Translations under genes and position numbers: made by a program
Shown: piece by piece, positions 1-9,204 of the stretch
How positions within the stretch are numbered: the stretch's first letter is position 1
Layout: every line of letters starts with the position of its first letter
The notes under the pieces: model-generated
What the model saw: only the letters and a program-made list of their open reading frames with translations
Told to the model about the DNA's origin: nothing
Database searches by the model: none
Assembly: GCA_964607765.1 (NCBI GenBank)
Contig: CAZSNT010000231.1
Location: forward strand, 1 to 12,971
Direction: 5' to 3'
DNA from: CAZSNT01 sp964607765
GTDB lineage: Bacteria > Verrucomicrobiota > Lentisphaeria > Oligosphaerales > JABHEG01
DNA: 12,971 bases

Positions 1-16
1 CATGGAGAAGCCATGA
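1..16 (+). CDS. Possible 3' end of an upstream gene (partial)
   Basis: Only the last codons would lie in the window, reading ...M-E-K-P-stop with TGA at 14-16. The TGA overlaps the ATG at 13 in an ATGA arrangement, exactly as at the next two junctions (2601 and 3818). The last codons also resemble the end of the next gene (...R-K-K-P-stop), because in both cases a purine-rich ribosome binding site is embedded just before the overlap. That an upstream gene really ends here is inference from this pattern; nothing can be said about its product. Confidence 0.35.
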
Positions 17-2604
17 CCGGAAAACAGTGCATTACTGCGACCGTGGCCTGCCTGTCGACTGGCGGGCTTACCGCTGCCGTTCCGAAAGGCGAGGTCCGTC
101 TGACGGCGAAGGCGCTCCACCCGTTCTGGCGGACGCATCCGACGCCGGTCGGGCACGAGGTGGATGTGAACCCGCCCGTGCTCTTCTGGCCGTCGCCACG
201 GATTGGGTTCACGCAGCCGCTGATCAACTACGACGTCGAGTTGTCACGCGATGCGGAGTTCGCAGACATCGTGGAGCGCGCCCTCGAGCAACACCATTCG
301 TTCTTCGTGCCGAACCGGGCGCTGGAGGAGGGAGCATGGCACTGGCGGTAGCGGGAGTCGGGTCAGCCCTGGCACGGACCGTATGCGTTTTCGGTGGGGC
401 CCGGGAGCCGGAGGGATGATCGGCCTCCCGCGGACGTGTTCGTGGGAGCCGTCGATGGTCCGCGGCCACGCATGGTCATCCCGCGGGAGCGGCTGAGCGA
501 GGCACGGAAGGAGTTTGCGGCGAACGGTGTGACCGCCTCGATCGTCAAGGCGGCACGGCAGTACTTCGACGTACTGCTGCCCGAGCACGAGTGGGGAGGC
601 AAGTTCCACAAGAACGGCGAGCGGGTCTTCAAGCCGAGGAAGTTCCCCGACGATCACATCAAGTCGCAGATCACCAGCCCGATCTGGCGCGATGCGGTCT
701 CCGCACTGTGCCGAGCTTACCTGCTCACCGGTGAGCAGACCTACGGGGTTGAGGCACTGCGCTGGAGTCTGCGGGTGGCCACGTTCGATGTGCTCCCCGA
801 GAGCAACCTCGACTTCTGCGGCAATCCCTACCCGGACAGCTTCTGCTTCGCGTTCTATCTCGACTGCATGGCGTGCGCCTACGACTGCCTGCAGGATTTC
901 ATGACAGAACAGCAGCGCGAGATGGTCCGCGTCAATCTCGCCGAGCGTCTGAGAATCGGCTACGAATACTACTGCAATCGGTTGGAGAATCGCTGCATCG
1001 ACAACCACGCCTGGCAGATCAGCGTCGGCGCATTTGTTCGCGCCGTGATCACCGCGAAAGGGGACGTTCCTGAAGCGGATCGTTATCTGGCCTACATCTA
1101 CAATGTGTGGCGTGCGCGCGATCCCGAGCAGAGCCGCACGGACGGCGGCTGGTTCGGCGGCGGATACGTCGGCGTCAACATCGGCGCCTGGACGGAAGTG
1201 CCCACCTACTTCTCCCGGTACAGCGGTCACAATTTCTACGATCATCCGTTCTACCACAGCCAGCCATACTGGTTCCTGTATCGGCAGCCGCCGGGCTCGC
1301 ACGAGGACGGGTTTTCGGGAGACGGTTACGGCGGGAACAGCCGTGGGATCGGCGAGAAGATCGCACTCTGGATGGGACTCCTGGACGCGGCCCTCGATCA
1401 TCCGGTGGCCGGCTGGTTGGCGGACAGCGCCGAGATACGGCGGGAGGAGAAGTGGCGGACGTTTGCGTGGGCGCGGCAGGCAGCCGGACTCCCGTTGCGA
1501 AGTCCGCGCAGGGCGCCCGCGCCTGTCGACCTTCCTCAGGCCCGTGCGTTCCGGGACATCGGCATCGTCAACATGCACCGGGACTTGCTGAATCCGCAAG
1601 ACGACCTGCACGTGGCCTTGCGCTCGAGCCCCTACGGGACGTTCGGCCACAACCTGGCCAGCCACAATGCGTTCAATGTCGTGTACCGGGGCGACTACCT
1701 GTTCGTCCCGTACGGGCACCGGCACGGCGGCGCGAAGAACAGCGCCGCCTGCTATCGTCACACCCGCGGGCACAACAGCGTGCTGGTCAACGGCAAAGGG
1801 CAGCCGTTCAGCCCCGAGGCCTACGGCTGGATTGCGCGGTTCCTGCACGGGAAGCGGGTCAGCTACGCTTGCGGCGATGCGTCCAACGCCTACGATGCGG
1901 CACCGTTCGAGCGCGAGACCAAGCTGTTCGGGGCTGCGGACCTCGCAATTGACGATCACATTTCACGCGGGAAGGTGACCCACTTCCGTCGGCATCTGTT
2001 GTTCCTGCGCCCGTCGCTGATCGTGGTCTATGACGAACTCGAAGCCAACGAGCCGGTGCGCTGGGACTGGGTCCTGCATTGCCGTCATGTGATGCGGGCG
2101 GAGGACGCCCGGCTGACCGTGGACGGCGTTGACGCCACAGTGGATGTTCGCGGCAGCACGCCCATGCTGGCGACGGTGAAAACGAAGTCCATATTCCAGG
2201 CAGTCAATGTGGATGGGCGCGGCGGGCAGGAGCGGAACACGCCGTATCCTGTCGAGGGCAGCCACGCCTATGTGTCATCGAGCGCGAAGACCGACCGGCT
2301 GCGCATCCTCGCCCTGGTCCAGGTCGGCGCCCAACACCAGATCGAGGGTGAGAACGGGCAACTGACCTGCGGAGAATGGGAACTGGCTGCGGAGATGGAC
2401 CCGGGACGACTGGCGAACCTGCGAGTAAGCACCACGGCAAAGACGGCTCGGTTCGTTCTGAAGACACCGGAGACCGGCGCATCGGTCTTGACCGAGACGG
2501 TCGCCGGGACGAGCCGTACGTTCAGAGCCGTGGACGAGATTCCCTACGCAGCCCGGGGCGTTGAGCTGCTGAGCGCCCATTCCCAGGAGAGGAAGAAGCC
2601 ATGA
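13..2604 (+). pseudogene. Heparinase II/III-family (DUF4962-type) polysaccharide lyase, interrupted by an in-frame TAG
   Basis: One continuous frame of 863 codons, normal for this family, is broken only by TAG at codon 113. The N-terminus has a weak export signal (residues 1-23), then a beta-rich segment ending WHWR just before the stop. Reading on in the same frame gives RESGQPWHGPYAFSV, the natural continuation of a fibronectin-like WHWRYR strand, so the stop most likely replaced Tyr. The (alpha/alpha) toroid follows, with D330-N331-H332. The C-terminal heparinase II/III sheet has SPYGTFGH (His546), SHNAF (His551-Asn552) and HTRGHNSVLVNGKGQ (His587-Asn588), the family's recognisable blocks. 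The expected reaction is beta-elimination of a uronate-containing polysaccharide outside the cytoplasm. The ATG at 13 has GGAGAAG just upstream; the frame is open to position 1, so an earlier start cannot be excluded. The first in-frame ATG after the stop is at 472 and would lack the signal. The gene may be inactive, a sequencing error, or read through. Confidence 0.8.
349..351 (+). other. In-frame amber codon in the heparinase gene
   Basis: TAG sits between TGG-CGG and CGG-GAG-TCG with no shift of frame on either side, and homology-like sequence continues on both sides. One base change from TAC or TAT (Tyr) would explain it. TAG also serves as the genuine terminator of the sulfatase at 9094-9096, where read-through would run antisense across the nucleotidyltransferase gene. 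Genome-wide reassignment of TAG is therefore unlikely. Confidence 0.9.
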
Positions 2605-3821
2605 CGAGGAATCTGTTGAACGGCGGCCTGCCGGTAATCTGTTGCGTGTCTATTGCGTTTGGTGTGGCGTTCTGTTCCGGGGCGCCTCCCTCGGGACAGG
2701 CAGCTGATGCGACCAGGCTTGACCCGAATATGCAGGTGAAGCCCGTGGATGCGGATGGCCTGCAGTGGTTTGATCCACGCGAAGCGCCGTTCCGGCTGAC
2801 CGGTTTCTGCTGGATTTCAAAGGAGCGGCTGTACCGGCGACTCCCGCGTGTGTCGGAGCACGGCATCCCGCCGAAGGTGAACGGACTCGCCAACCACACC
2901 GCCGGCGGCCAGATCGCGTTCCAGTCCGACAGCCGGCGCGTCATGGTCCGTGTGAAAGCCACACCGTCCCGGGGGATGTATCACATGGCGGAGACCGGCC
3001 TGACCGGGTTTGATTGCTACGTCGGGCCTCCCGGGGAGCTCGAATTCGCCGGTGTGACCCGCTTCAGTCCGGGCGCCCGCGACTACACGGCCCAGCTCTG
3101 CCACAACGCGGCGCGCAAGCTGCAGAACTGCGTGATCAATTTCCCGCTCTACAACGGCGTGGAATCCGTCGAGATCGGGCTGGACGCGGGCGCGAAGCTG
3201 GAGCCACCGCCTTCTTTTGCCCGTCGGGGAAAGGTCGTGGTATACGGGACATCGATCACGCAAGGGGGCTGCGCCACGCGGCCGGGGATGTGCTACACGA
3301 ACATCCTGCAGCGGAAGCTGAACGCCGAGTTCGTGAATCTCGGCTTCTCCGGTGCCGGGAAAGGGGAGCCGGCCATGGCCAAACTGATCTCGGAGATTGA
3401 CGGAAAGTCGCTCGTGGTCCTCGACTTCGAGGCGAACACGCAAGAAGCCCTCCGCAACGTACTGCGCCCGTTCATAACCGAACTGCGGCAGGCGAATCAG
3501 GCCGTGCCCATCCTGGTCGTTTCGCGCATCGTGATGGTGCGGGATCGGACCCCGCGAACACGCGCTGCACGGGAGGCGCTCCGTGACTTTCAAGCGGCTC
3601 TGGTCCAGGAACTCCGTGAGGCCGGGGATACCAATATTCACTTCCTGGACGGCACGACGCTGCTGGAGCCCGCGTGGGCCCTTGAGGCCACGGTGGACGG
3701 GACACACCCCACGGACCTCGGCTTCATCATGATGGCCGACGCCATGGCTCCGGTGATCACCCGGATCCTGGGGATGGAACTCAGAGCAGAAGATCCGACG
3801 GAGGGAAAGCAGGAAGAATGA
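2601..3821 (+). CDS. SGNH/GDSL-type hydrolase with N-terminal GxDLY-like domain (probable carbohydrate esterase)
   Basis: A 406-residue protein beginning with a hydrophobic export signal (about residues 4-33) that lacks a clean lipobox. Residues ~55-200 form a beta-sandwich resembling the domain that precedes many SGNH esterases; its GxDLY signature appears as GFDCY (136-140). Residues ~207-395 are the SGNH fold: block I GTSITQGG with nucleophile Ser218, block II NLGFSGAG with oxyanion Gly251, block III LDFEAN with Asn279, and block V DGTHP with Asp366 and His369. All expected catalytic positions are present, so it should be active, probably removing O-acyl groups from polysaccharide. The exact ester is unknown. 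The start overlaps the stop of the preceding gene (ATGA), with an AGGAGAGGAAG ribosome site inside that gene's end, indicating translational coupling. If the amber codon upstream stops ribosomes, this coupling could reduce its expression. Confidence 0.88.
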   Translation: MTRNLLNGGLPVICCVSIAFGVAFCSGAPPSGQAADATRLDPNMQVKPVDADGLQWFDPREAPFRLTGFCWISKERLYRRLPRVSEHGIPPKVNGLANHTAGGQIAFQSDSRRVMVRVKATPSRGMYHMAETGLTGFDCYVGPPGELEFAGVTRFSPGARDYTAQLCHNAARKLQNCVINFPLYNGVESVEIGLDAGAKLEPPPSFARRGKVVVYGTSITQGGCATRPGMCYTNILQRKLNAEFVNLGFSGAGKGEPAMAKLISEIDGKSLVVLDFEANTQEALRNVLRPFITELRQANQAVPILVVSRIVMVRDRTPRTRAAREALRDFQAALVQELREAGDTNIHFLDGTTLLEPAWALEATVDGTHPTDLGFIMMADAMAPVITRILGMELRAEDPTEGKQEE

Positions 3822-6800
3822 AACGGTCCAGCCCCCTTTCGGCAGTTGCCGCGTGTTTGTGCAGTCTGGTAGGAGCGCATACGACTATGGCAGAAAACAC
3901 CACGGTGCAGTCGATCACCCGCGATACTGTCCACGAGCCCCGCGTCGAAGGCACCCCCGCCTTTTCCTGCACGTTCGCCCCGGACTACGTGGGGTGCGAC
4001 ATCCCGCGCCGGTTCTTCATCGAGCTGGAACTGCCGAAGGCGGGATTTCCGGAGATGGACGTTCAGCACGACGACCACATCCGCCTCCTCGACCAGCACG
4101 ACACGGTTACGCGCCTGGACAACGAAGCACGCGACACCGGCCGCCAACGGCATGTGCGGCGGTTTTACTTCGAGACGCGAAACCGGCCCGGGGAGACACA
4201 GATCCGCTTCGCGCGGGATGCGGACGCGGTTGTCGTGCCGGTTGTGCTTTGGGGCTTTGAAGAACTGCGGCAGTTCCGCGCCGTCAATGGCGTGGCGCTG
4301 CCGCGACGGTACCCGTTGCACAGCTCATTGCCGTGCCTGAAAGCACGCCAGAAAGCGACTGCCGAGCCGGGGCGAGGCGGGCGTGTCAGGCAATTGCAGG
4401 CGAACAGCCGCGCGCGCTTCGACGAGTCCATCGATGTCGGCAGGTTCACGGCGGCCGAAGTGTGGTCCATGTGTCCGGACATGTCTGCAATGGGTTCCCA
4501 GATGGAAGGCTCACCCGACCCGATCCATGGCGACGACGTGTACAGGGCAGGCGGCGCCCACTACCCCTACAAGCTGACTATGCCGACTCCGGGCAACATG
4601 AACAGCTGGTATGCCATCAGCCCGATCGACGGCCGCCGTATTCCCTCCAACGACTGGGGTGCAGGCGATTACCACACGGGCGAGTTTGTCGATGACGGTT
4701 TCCACGGGCTCGAGTACGGTGGGCGGCGGAACCACTTTGTGGCCATGGTCGGCCAGTGGCGCGGCAACCTGGCTTACGGCCTGCCACACGTTGCGGCGGA
4801 CAACTACATCAGCACCGGCGAGGCACACTTCCTGCACCTGGCCCTGGTGGGGCTTGCACGACTGGCGCTGGAGCACCAATTCCTCGCTGCCATGCCGCAG
4901 CACCGCAGATCACACGGCTTGCGGACCAAGAACCTGCGGCTCGTGGACGCCACGCCGCTGTCCAAGGCCGGGAACTCCGGACTGCTCATGACCGGCATCG
5001 GTACGTCAGCGCACATCGGCAGGCTCTTTGACGCCTACGACAAGGTGTTGCCCACCATCTCCGACGACCACGAGATCATCCCGTTCCTTCAGGCGCGAGG
5101 TCTGCCCATCGAGGACAGCGACGACCTGAGACGCTTCATCGAGGAGAGCATCTTCCTGGTCTGGGTCCAGATCGCGTTGGACGGCCAGTGTCACGTGAAT
5201 TTCCCCGGGACGGAGGCGCGCTTTGTCCATGCCGTGTCCGTTCTGGAGTATCCTGTCCCGGACTTGATGGACATCGCCTACGACGGGCGTCCCGGGTACT
5301 GGAGCAATGGCTTCGTGCGGCAGTTGATCGGCGACGGGATCCATCGGGACGGTGTCAAGTTCGAATCGCTCGGGGGCTACAACAACTCGGGGAACCTGGC
5401 CGTACTCCGCGTCTTCGAGCAGTTGGAACAGGTCCTCGATCGGCATCCGGCTCGCTTCCCGCCGGACCAGTACCCGCGCCAGAGCATGCGTCGGCGGTTC
5501 CTGACCGCGGCAGAGTCACACATTGAGCATGCCCCGACGCAATACACGAGGATCTACCTGGGCGATGCCGGCGGCCTTCCCGTGTTCGGGAATCCTGCAG
5601 GTCTGCAGAACGACAGCAGTCCGAAAGCCGTCCCCAGTAAGCGGTGGTTCTTCGGCGATGAAAGCGCGGAGTTTTTCGAGAAGGTCTACGCTCGGTACCA
5701 AGACCCGAAGGTGGCTTGGGCACTGCTCAACACCGAGGGCTGGCGCCCGTCGGGGGCTTTCCCGTTCACGCGCGAGCAGTTGCAGACCAACGCGGCCAAG
5801 CTCCCGGACGACTGGCGCAGCCGCGGGAGATTGCTGTCCGGCCCCGGAATATCGCTGTTACGCAGCGGCGTCGGAGAGAATGAACGCTGTCTGTATACGC
5901 AGTACGGCCAGATCACGCATGCAGGCGAAAGTGAGATGGGCCTGTTCCTCGACGCGTTCAAGACCCGCTTGATCACGACGTGGGGCTACCCGAAGAATTG
6001 GGATGCGTTCTACCGCTCCTGGATGACCAACAACACCGGACGTCACTTCCCCCTCGTCGGGAAGTCCGTCAGAGACCGGAACGCAGTGCGTCTCAGCGGC
6101 GTGAACATCCTGAACGTGGATACGGGCGACATCCACGTCAGTGACACTCGGGCTGACCTGCTTTACGACCAGAAGCGGCGTTTGGTTGACCTGCCCATCG
6201 ACCAGAGCCGATACAACGTGCTGGACGACGGTTGGCAACGGCGTCTGAGCGCGTTGGTGGACGCAGGCCCCGAGGAGTTCTACGTGCTGGATTTCTACCG
6301 TATCGCCGGGGGCAACGAGCATTGGCGCAGTCTCAACACGCTGGATGGGCCGTGTGAAGTAACTGGCGTCCATCTGGAGCCTCAGATCGGAGGGACTCTG
6401 GCCGGCCGGGATGTGCCCTACAACGACAGCAAGTGGATCAAAGCCAACGGTGGCGACCGGTTCGGCACGGGGTTCGCACTGCTCTACGACGTGCACAAAG
6501 GCCGGGCGGATGATACGCCTTGGACAGCGACGTGGCATGTCAACGGCAGCGATGAGTTCAAGATCCGGGTCACCGGTATCGGGGACGGGAGTGCCGAGAT
6601 CAATCTGTGTGAAGGCAAAGACCGTCGCGGCGCCATCGACATCACCCGCAAGTTCATCGTGTGGCATCATCGTGGAACGGCGGGACAGCAACCGTTGCAC
6701 TCGCAGGTGCTCAGCGCGATCGAAGCGTACCGCGACGCCCCGGTCATCCAACGGGTCACGCCGCTGCCGGTCAGAGGCCGCGACGAGAGGGGATTCGCGC

Positions 6801-7534
6801 CGGTCGCCTGTGAGGTCAGACTGGCGAATCGGACTGATTACGTCATCCTGTCTGCCGACAGCGATGAGACGAAGCACGTCACGCTGCCCAACGGCAAGCA
6901 GATGACGCTCAAAGGCCGCATCGGCCATGTCTCGCTGTCCCCGTCCGGGGAAGTGCTGCAGATGTCGGCTGTCGCAGCCACACGCCTGGCCTGCGGGGAC
7001 GATGTCATCAGCCGCTCGGAGGCGGCCTTCCGTGCCCGGATCGCCGCCGTGGATCGCGACGCGTGGGCGATCACCGTTGCCCCCGCGTGCCGTGCCCCGC
7101 AGGAACTGGTGGGCAAGCACGTCTATGTCGAGCGAGGGGGATACCAGGTCGGCTTCGAAGTGCGAGCTGCCGAGCCCGCGCCCGAGGGCACGCGACTGAC
7201 ACTGAACTGCGATCCACTGCTCTACACGTCGGTTGTGCGTGGGATTGGCGACGGCTGGCTCAAGTTCCGGCTTGTCCCCGCCTCGTCCCTGACGGTCCGA
7301 CTCTCGTTCAACCGAACGTATCACGGTGCCTCCGTTATCGGCCGGAGCGGGAAACGCTACGTTGTCGATACCGTCACCCCCGACGGCGTACGGCTGCTCC
7401 GGCCCGATGCAACGGACGAGCAGCTCGCGTCGGAGTTCCCGGTGGGCAGCAGCATCAACGTGTGCGACTACGCGCCCGGAGACAACATCAACGTGCCTCT
7501 CGCGCTTACATGGGGTGCGCCGCAGTCCAAGTGA
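3818..7534 (+). CDS. Large heparinase II/III-like secreted protein (1238 aa)
   Basis: A signal peptide (residues 1-25, cleavage likely after TMA) is followed by a beta-rich N-terminal part to about residue 200. A helical toroid-like part of about 400 residues comes next, including DGVKFESLGGYN (511-522; Tyr521 is a candidate catalytic tyrosine). A beta-sandwich then carries YGQITHAGESEMGLFLDAF (His701) and TNNTGRHFPLVGKS (His743), which line up by pattern with the H...D and HNTV-DG blocks of heparinase II/III C-terminal domains, although the usual His-Asn pair is altered. About 450 further beta-rich residues extend beyond that, making the protein much longer than the usual 600-900. Its start overlaps the esterase stop (ATGA), with AGGAAG upstream, so the two are translationally coupled. 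The likely role is an exported lyase for a uronate-containing glycan. The fold assignment is moderately sure and the substrate unknown; a non-catalytic or differently acting relative is possible. Confidence 0.7.
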   Translation: MKRSSPLSAVAACLCSLVGAHTTMAENTTVQSITRDTVHEPRVEGTPAFSCTFAPDYVGCDIPRRFFIELELPKAGFPEMDVQHDDHIRLLDQHDTVTRLDNEARDTGRQRHVRRFYFETRNRPGETQIRFARDADAVVVPVVLWGFEELRQFRAVNGVALPRRYPLHSSLPCLKARQKATAEPGRGGRVRQLQANSRARFDESIDVGRFTAAEVWSMCPDMSAMGSQMEGSPDPIHGDDVYRAGGAHYPYKLTMPTPGNMNSWYAISPIDGRRIPSNDWGAGDYHTGEFVDDGFHGLEYGGRRNHFVAMVGQWRGNLAYGLPHVAADNYISTGEAHFLHLALVGLARLALEHQFLAAMPQHRRSHGLRTKNLRLVDATPLSKAGNSGLLMTGIGTSAHIGRLFDAYDKVLPTISDDHEIIPFLQARGLPIEDSDDLRRFIEESIFLVWVQIALDGQCHVNFPGTEARFVHAVSVLEYPVPDLMDIAYDGRPGYWSNGFVRQLIGDGIHRDGVKFESLGGYNNSGNLAVLRVFEQLEQVLDRHPARFPPDQYPRQSMRRRFLTAAESHIEHAPTQYTRIYLGDAGGLPVFGNPAGLQNDSSPKAVPSKRWFFGDESAEFFEKVYARYQDPKVAWALLNTEGWRPSGAFPFTREQLQTNAAKLPDDWRSRGRLLSGPGISLLRSGVGENERCLYTQYGQITHAGESEMGLFLDAFKTRLITTWGYPKNWDAFYRSWMTNNTGRHFPLVGKSVRDRNAVRLSGVNILNVDTGDIHVSDTRADLLYDQKRRLVDLPIDQSRYNVLDDGWQRRLSALVDAGPEEFYVLDFYRIAGGNEHWRSLNTLDGPCEVTGVHLEPQIGGTLAGRDVPYNDSKWIKANGGDRFGTGFALLYDVHKGRADDTPWTATWHVNGSDEFKIRVTGIGDGSAEINLCEGKDRRGAIDITRKFIVWHHRGTAGQQPLHSQVLSAIEAYRDAPVIQRVTPLPVRGRDERGFAPVACEVRLANRTDYVILSADSDETKHVTLPNGKQMTLKGRIGHVSLSPSGEVLQMSAVAATRLACGDDVISRSEAAFRARIAAVDRDAWAITVAPACRAPQELVGKHVYVERGGYQVGFEVRAAEPAPEGTRLTLNCDPLLYTSVVRGIGDGWLKFRLVPASSLTVRLSFNRTYHGASVIGRSGKRYVVDTVTPDGVRLLRPDATDEQLASEFPVGSSINVCDYAPGDNINVPLALTWGAPQSK

Positions 7535-7554
7535 TCAGTGATCAGTGGTCCAAG
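7525..7554 (+). repeat. Short direct repeats at the end of the large heparinase-like gene
   Basis: GTCCAAG occurs at 7525-7531 and again at 7548-7554, 23 bases apart. Between them TGATCAG is repeated in tandem (7532-7538 and 7539-7545). The stop codon TGA (7532-7534) is the first three bases of this tandem. It looks like a small local duplication; TGATCA is also palindromic. No function is evident. Confidence 0.7.
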
Positions 7555-7593
7555 ATGAAGGCAATACCCCAACCCGGAAGTCTGGAGAACCGC

Positions 7594-9096
7594 ATGTCAG
7601 ACCGGCCCAGCATCGTCGTAATCAAGACCGATCAACAACGTTTCGACACGATCCGTGCCCACGGCTACGAGCACGTGGTGACGCCTAACCTGGACCGACT
7701 GACGGGCGAAGGCATATCGTTCAGCAAGGCTTTCTGCTGCGGCGCCACCTGCATCTCCTCGAGGGCTGCGTTCTACACCGGCATGTTCGCGCACAACACG
7801 GGCGTTTTTCACTTCGACCCGTGGTCGCATCTGCGCACGTGGCTGCATGATCTGCGGGATGCCGGGTACCATGTCGCCGAGGTGGGCAAGGTGCATCATG
7901 CGCCAATCGATGCCCCCATGGCGTACCACGAGCGCGTCTGTGCGGAGAACTTCCCGAGCATGCAGCACTGGGATGACTACTCCAACTTCCTCAAAGCGTC
8001 CGGCAAAGAGAATCCGTGCAAGCTGCTGGTGGAGGGGGCCGACCCGGAGACATACCAGGGCTTCCGTCCTTTCCCGCTCGAGGAGCAGTATCACGTCGAC
8101 AGCTTCGTCGGGCGCATGTCGGTGCGATGGCTGGAGGACTACCGCCGGAACAAGCCGTTCTTCCTGCATGTCGGGTTTGTCGGACCGCACGATCCGTATG
8201 ATCCGCCACAGCGCTTCCTTGACATGTACGCCGACCGCGACATCCCGGCCCCGATTGTCTCGGGTGACGAGTTTGAAACCAAGCCCGGGCAGTACGCCCG
8301 ATTCATGGAATGGCACAACGAGAGACTGCCGAACTTCGACGGCTCACCGGCCCATGGCTCCAATCGCCTGTGCCTGGCCGACATGTCGCCTGACGAAGTC
8401 CTCGATATGCGCCGCCACTACTACGCGAAAATCACGCAGATTGACGAGCAGGTCGGGCGAATCATGGATTGTCTGGAGGAACGCGGACTGCTGGACAACA
8501 CGCTCGTGATCTTCACCAGCGATCACGGCGACAACCTGGGCGACCATCAGATGATCTGGAAGTGGCTCATGACCGAGCAGACGACTCGTGTCCCGATGAT
8601 CGTCCGACTCCCCGGCGGAAAGCGCGGCGGCACGCGTGATGACCGCCTGTTCACACAGATGGACATCGGCCCGACGTTGCTCGAATTCGCGGGTGTCGAC
8701 ATCCCGGCCTACTTGGACGGGAAGTCCAACCTCAGTCGGCTGACGGATGGCGACGAACGCAGCATACCGGACATGGTGTTCTGCCAGGACAACTACCTGA
8801 CCATGGTGCGCACGGAAGACCGGCGCCTGATCCACTACGCGGGTCAGCCGTACGGTGAGCTGTACGACATGGAGACCGACCCCGGGGAATGCGTCAACCT
8901 CTGGGACTCCGATGAGGAGCGAGAGGAGCGCGACCGGATCCGCCTCGAGTACCTCGAATGGCGGGCCACGTCCTCCTACCTGGGCTCATACGGGCGGCTG
9001 GAGAACCCGAAAGGCAAGCGGCGCAAGTTCCCCGCCTATCACCCGCATGACCCGTATGTGCTGCAGAAAGCAGCCAAGCCCCCTCCTGGCGTGTAG
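7594..9096 (+). CDS. S1-family sulfatase (arylsulfatase-like), no signal peptide
   Basis: A 500-residue alkaline-phosphatase-fold hydrolase expected to remove sulfate esters from a sugar. Motifs in order: TDQQR with metal ligand Asp13 (Gln14 where many sulfatases have a second Asp); the modification site CISSRAAFYTG with Cys53 and Arg57; GKVHH (Lys99, His101); GFVGPHDPYDPP (His199); TSDHGDNLGDH with Asp310 and His311; and Lys323. Cys53 would have to become formylglycine, but the usual Pro or Ala at +2 is Ser55. The chosen start has GGAGA about 7 bases upstream and begins MSDRPSIVVIKTDQQR, directly at the first family strand. ATG 7555 is in frame but adds a tail unlike the family, and neither start gives an export signal. 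The gene lies 59 bases after the heparinase-like gene, so it is probably in the same transcript. Cytoplasmic action on imported oligosaccharides is inferred. Confidence 0.9.
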   Translation: MSDRPSIVVIKTDQQRFDTIRAHGYEHVVTPNLDRLTGEGISFSKAFCCGATCISSRAAFYTGMFAHNTGVFHFDPWSHLRTWLHDLRDAGYHVAEVGKVHHAPIDAPMAYHERVCAENFPSMQHWDDYSNFLKASGKENPCKLLVEGADPETYQGFRPFPLEEQYHVDSFVGRMSVRWLEDYRRNKPFFLHVGFVGPHDPYDPPQRFLDMYADRDIPAPIVSGDEFETKPGQYARFMEWHNERLPNFDGSPAHGSNRLCLADMSPDEVLDMRRHYYAKITQIDEQVGRIMDCLEERGLLDNTLVIFTSDHGDNLGDHQMIWKWLMTEQTTRVPMIVRLPGGKRGGTRDDRLFTQMDIGPTLLEFAGVDIPAYLDGKSNLSRLTDGDERSIPDMVFCQDNYLTMVRTEDRRLIHYAGQPYGELYDMETDPGECVNLWDSDEEREERDRIRLEYLEWRATSSYLGSYGRLENPKGKRRKFPAYHPHDPYVLQKAAKPPPGV

Positions 9097-9111
9097 AAGG
9101 AGAACCCAATG
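9097..9111 (+). promoter_or_regulatory. Orphan ribosome-binding site and start codon after the sulfatase
   Basis: AAGGAG (9097-9102) sits directly after the sulfatase TAG, six bases before ATG (9109-9111); a GTG overlaps it at 9111. This is an excellent initiation site, yet neither frame downstream reads like a protein and both run antisense through the two - strand genes. It may be a relic of the next operon gene, cut off when the - strand module arrived, or a chance sequence. The remaining bases up to 9204 hold nothing recognisable. Confidence 0.4.
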
Positions 9112-9204
9112 TGTGGCGTTGGACAAAACGGGCTCTCACCTCGACTGAAGCGAAACGGCTGCAAGTGGCAGCGGCCGGGCGGGAATGCAGGGCCGACAGC
9201 GGAG

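Noticed and set aside
244..1959. Long 571-codon open frame on the - strand
   Set aside because: It is antisense to the heparinase gene, has no recognisable domain, and is the kind of open frame that GC-rich codon use on the other strand produces.
349..2604. A frameshift rather than a point stop in the first gene
   Set aside because: The frame before and after the TAG is the same and both sides fit the family, so no insertion or deletion is needed.
5858..7324. 488-codon open frame on the - strand
   Set aside because: Antisense shadow of the large heparinase-like gene; no signal, domain or ribosome binding site support.
7063..7593. Upstream extension of the sulfatase frame by 177 codons
   Set aside because: It overlaps the end of the large heparinase-like gene in another frame and reads as Arg/Ala-rich noise; the sulfatase family begins at the start chosen at 7594.
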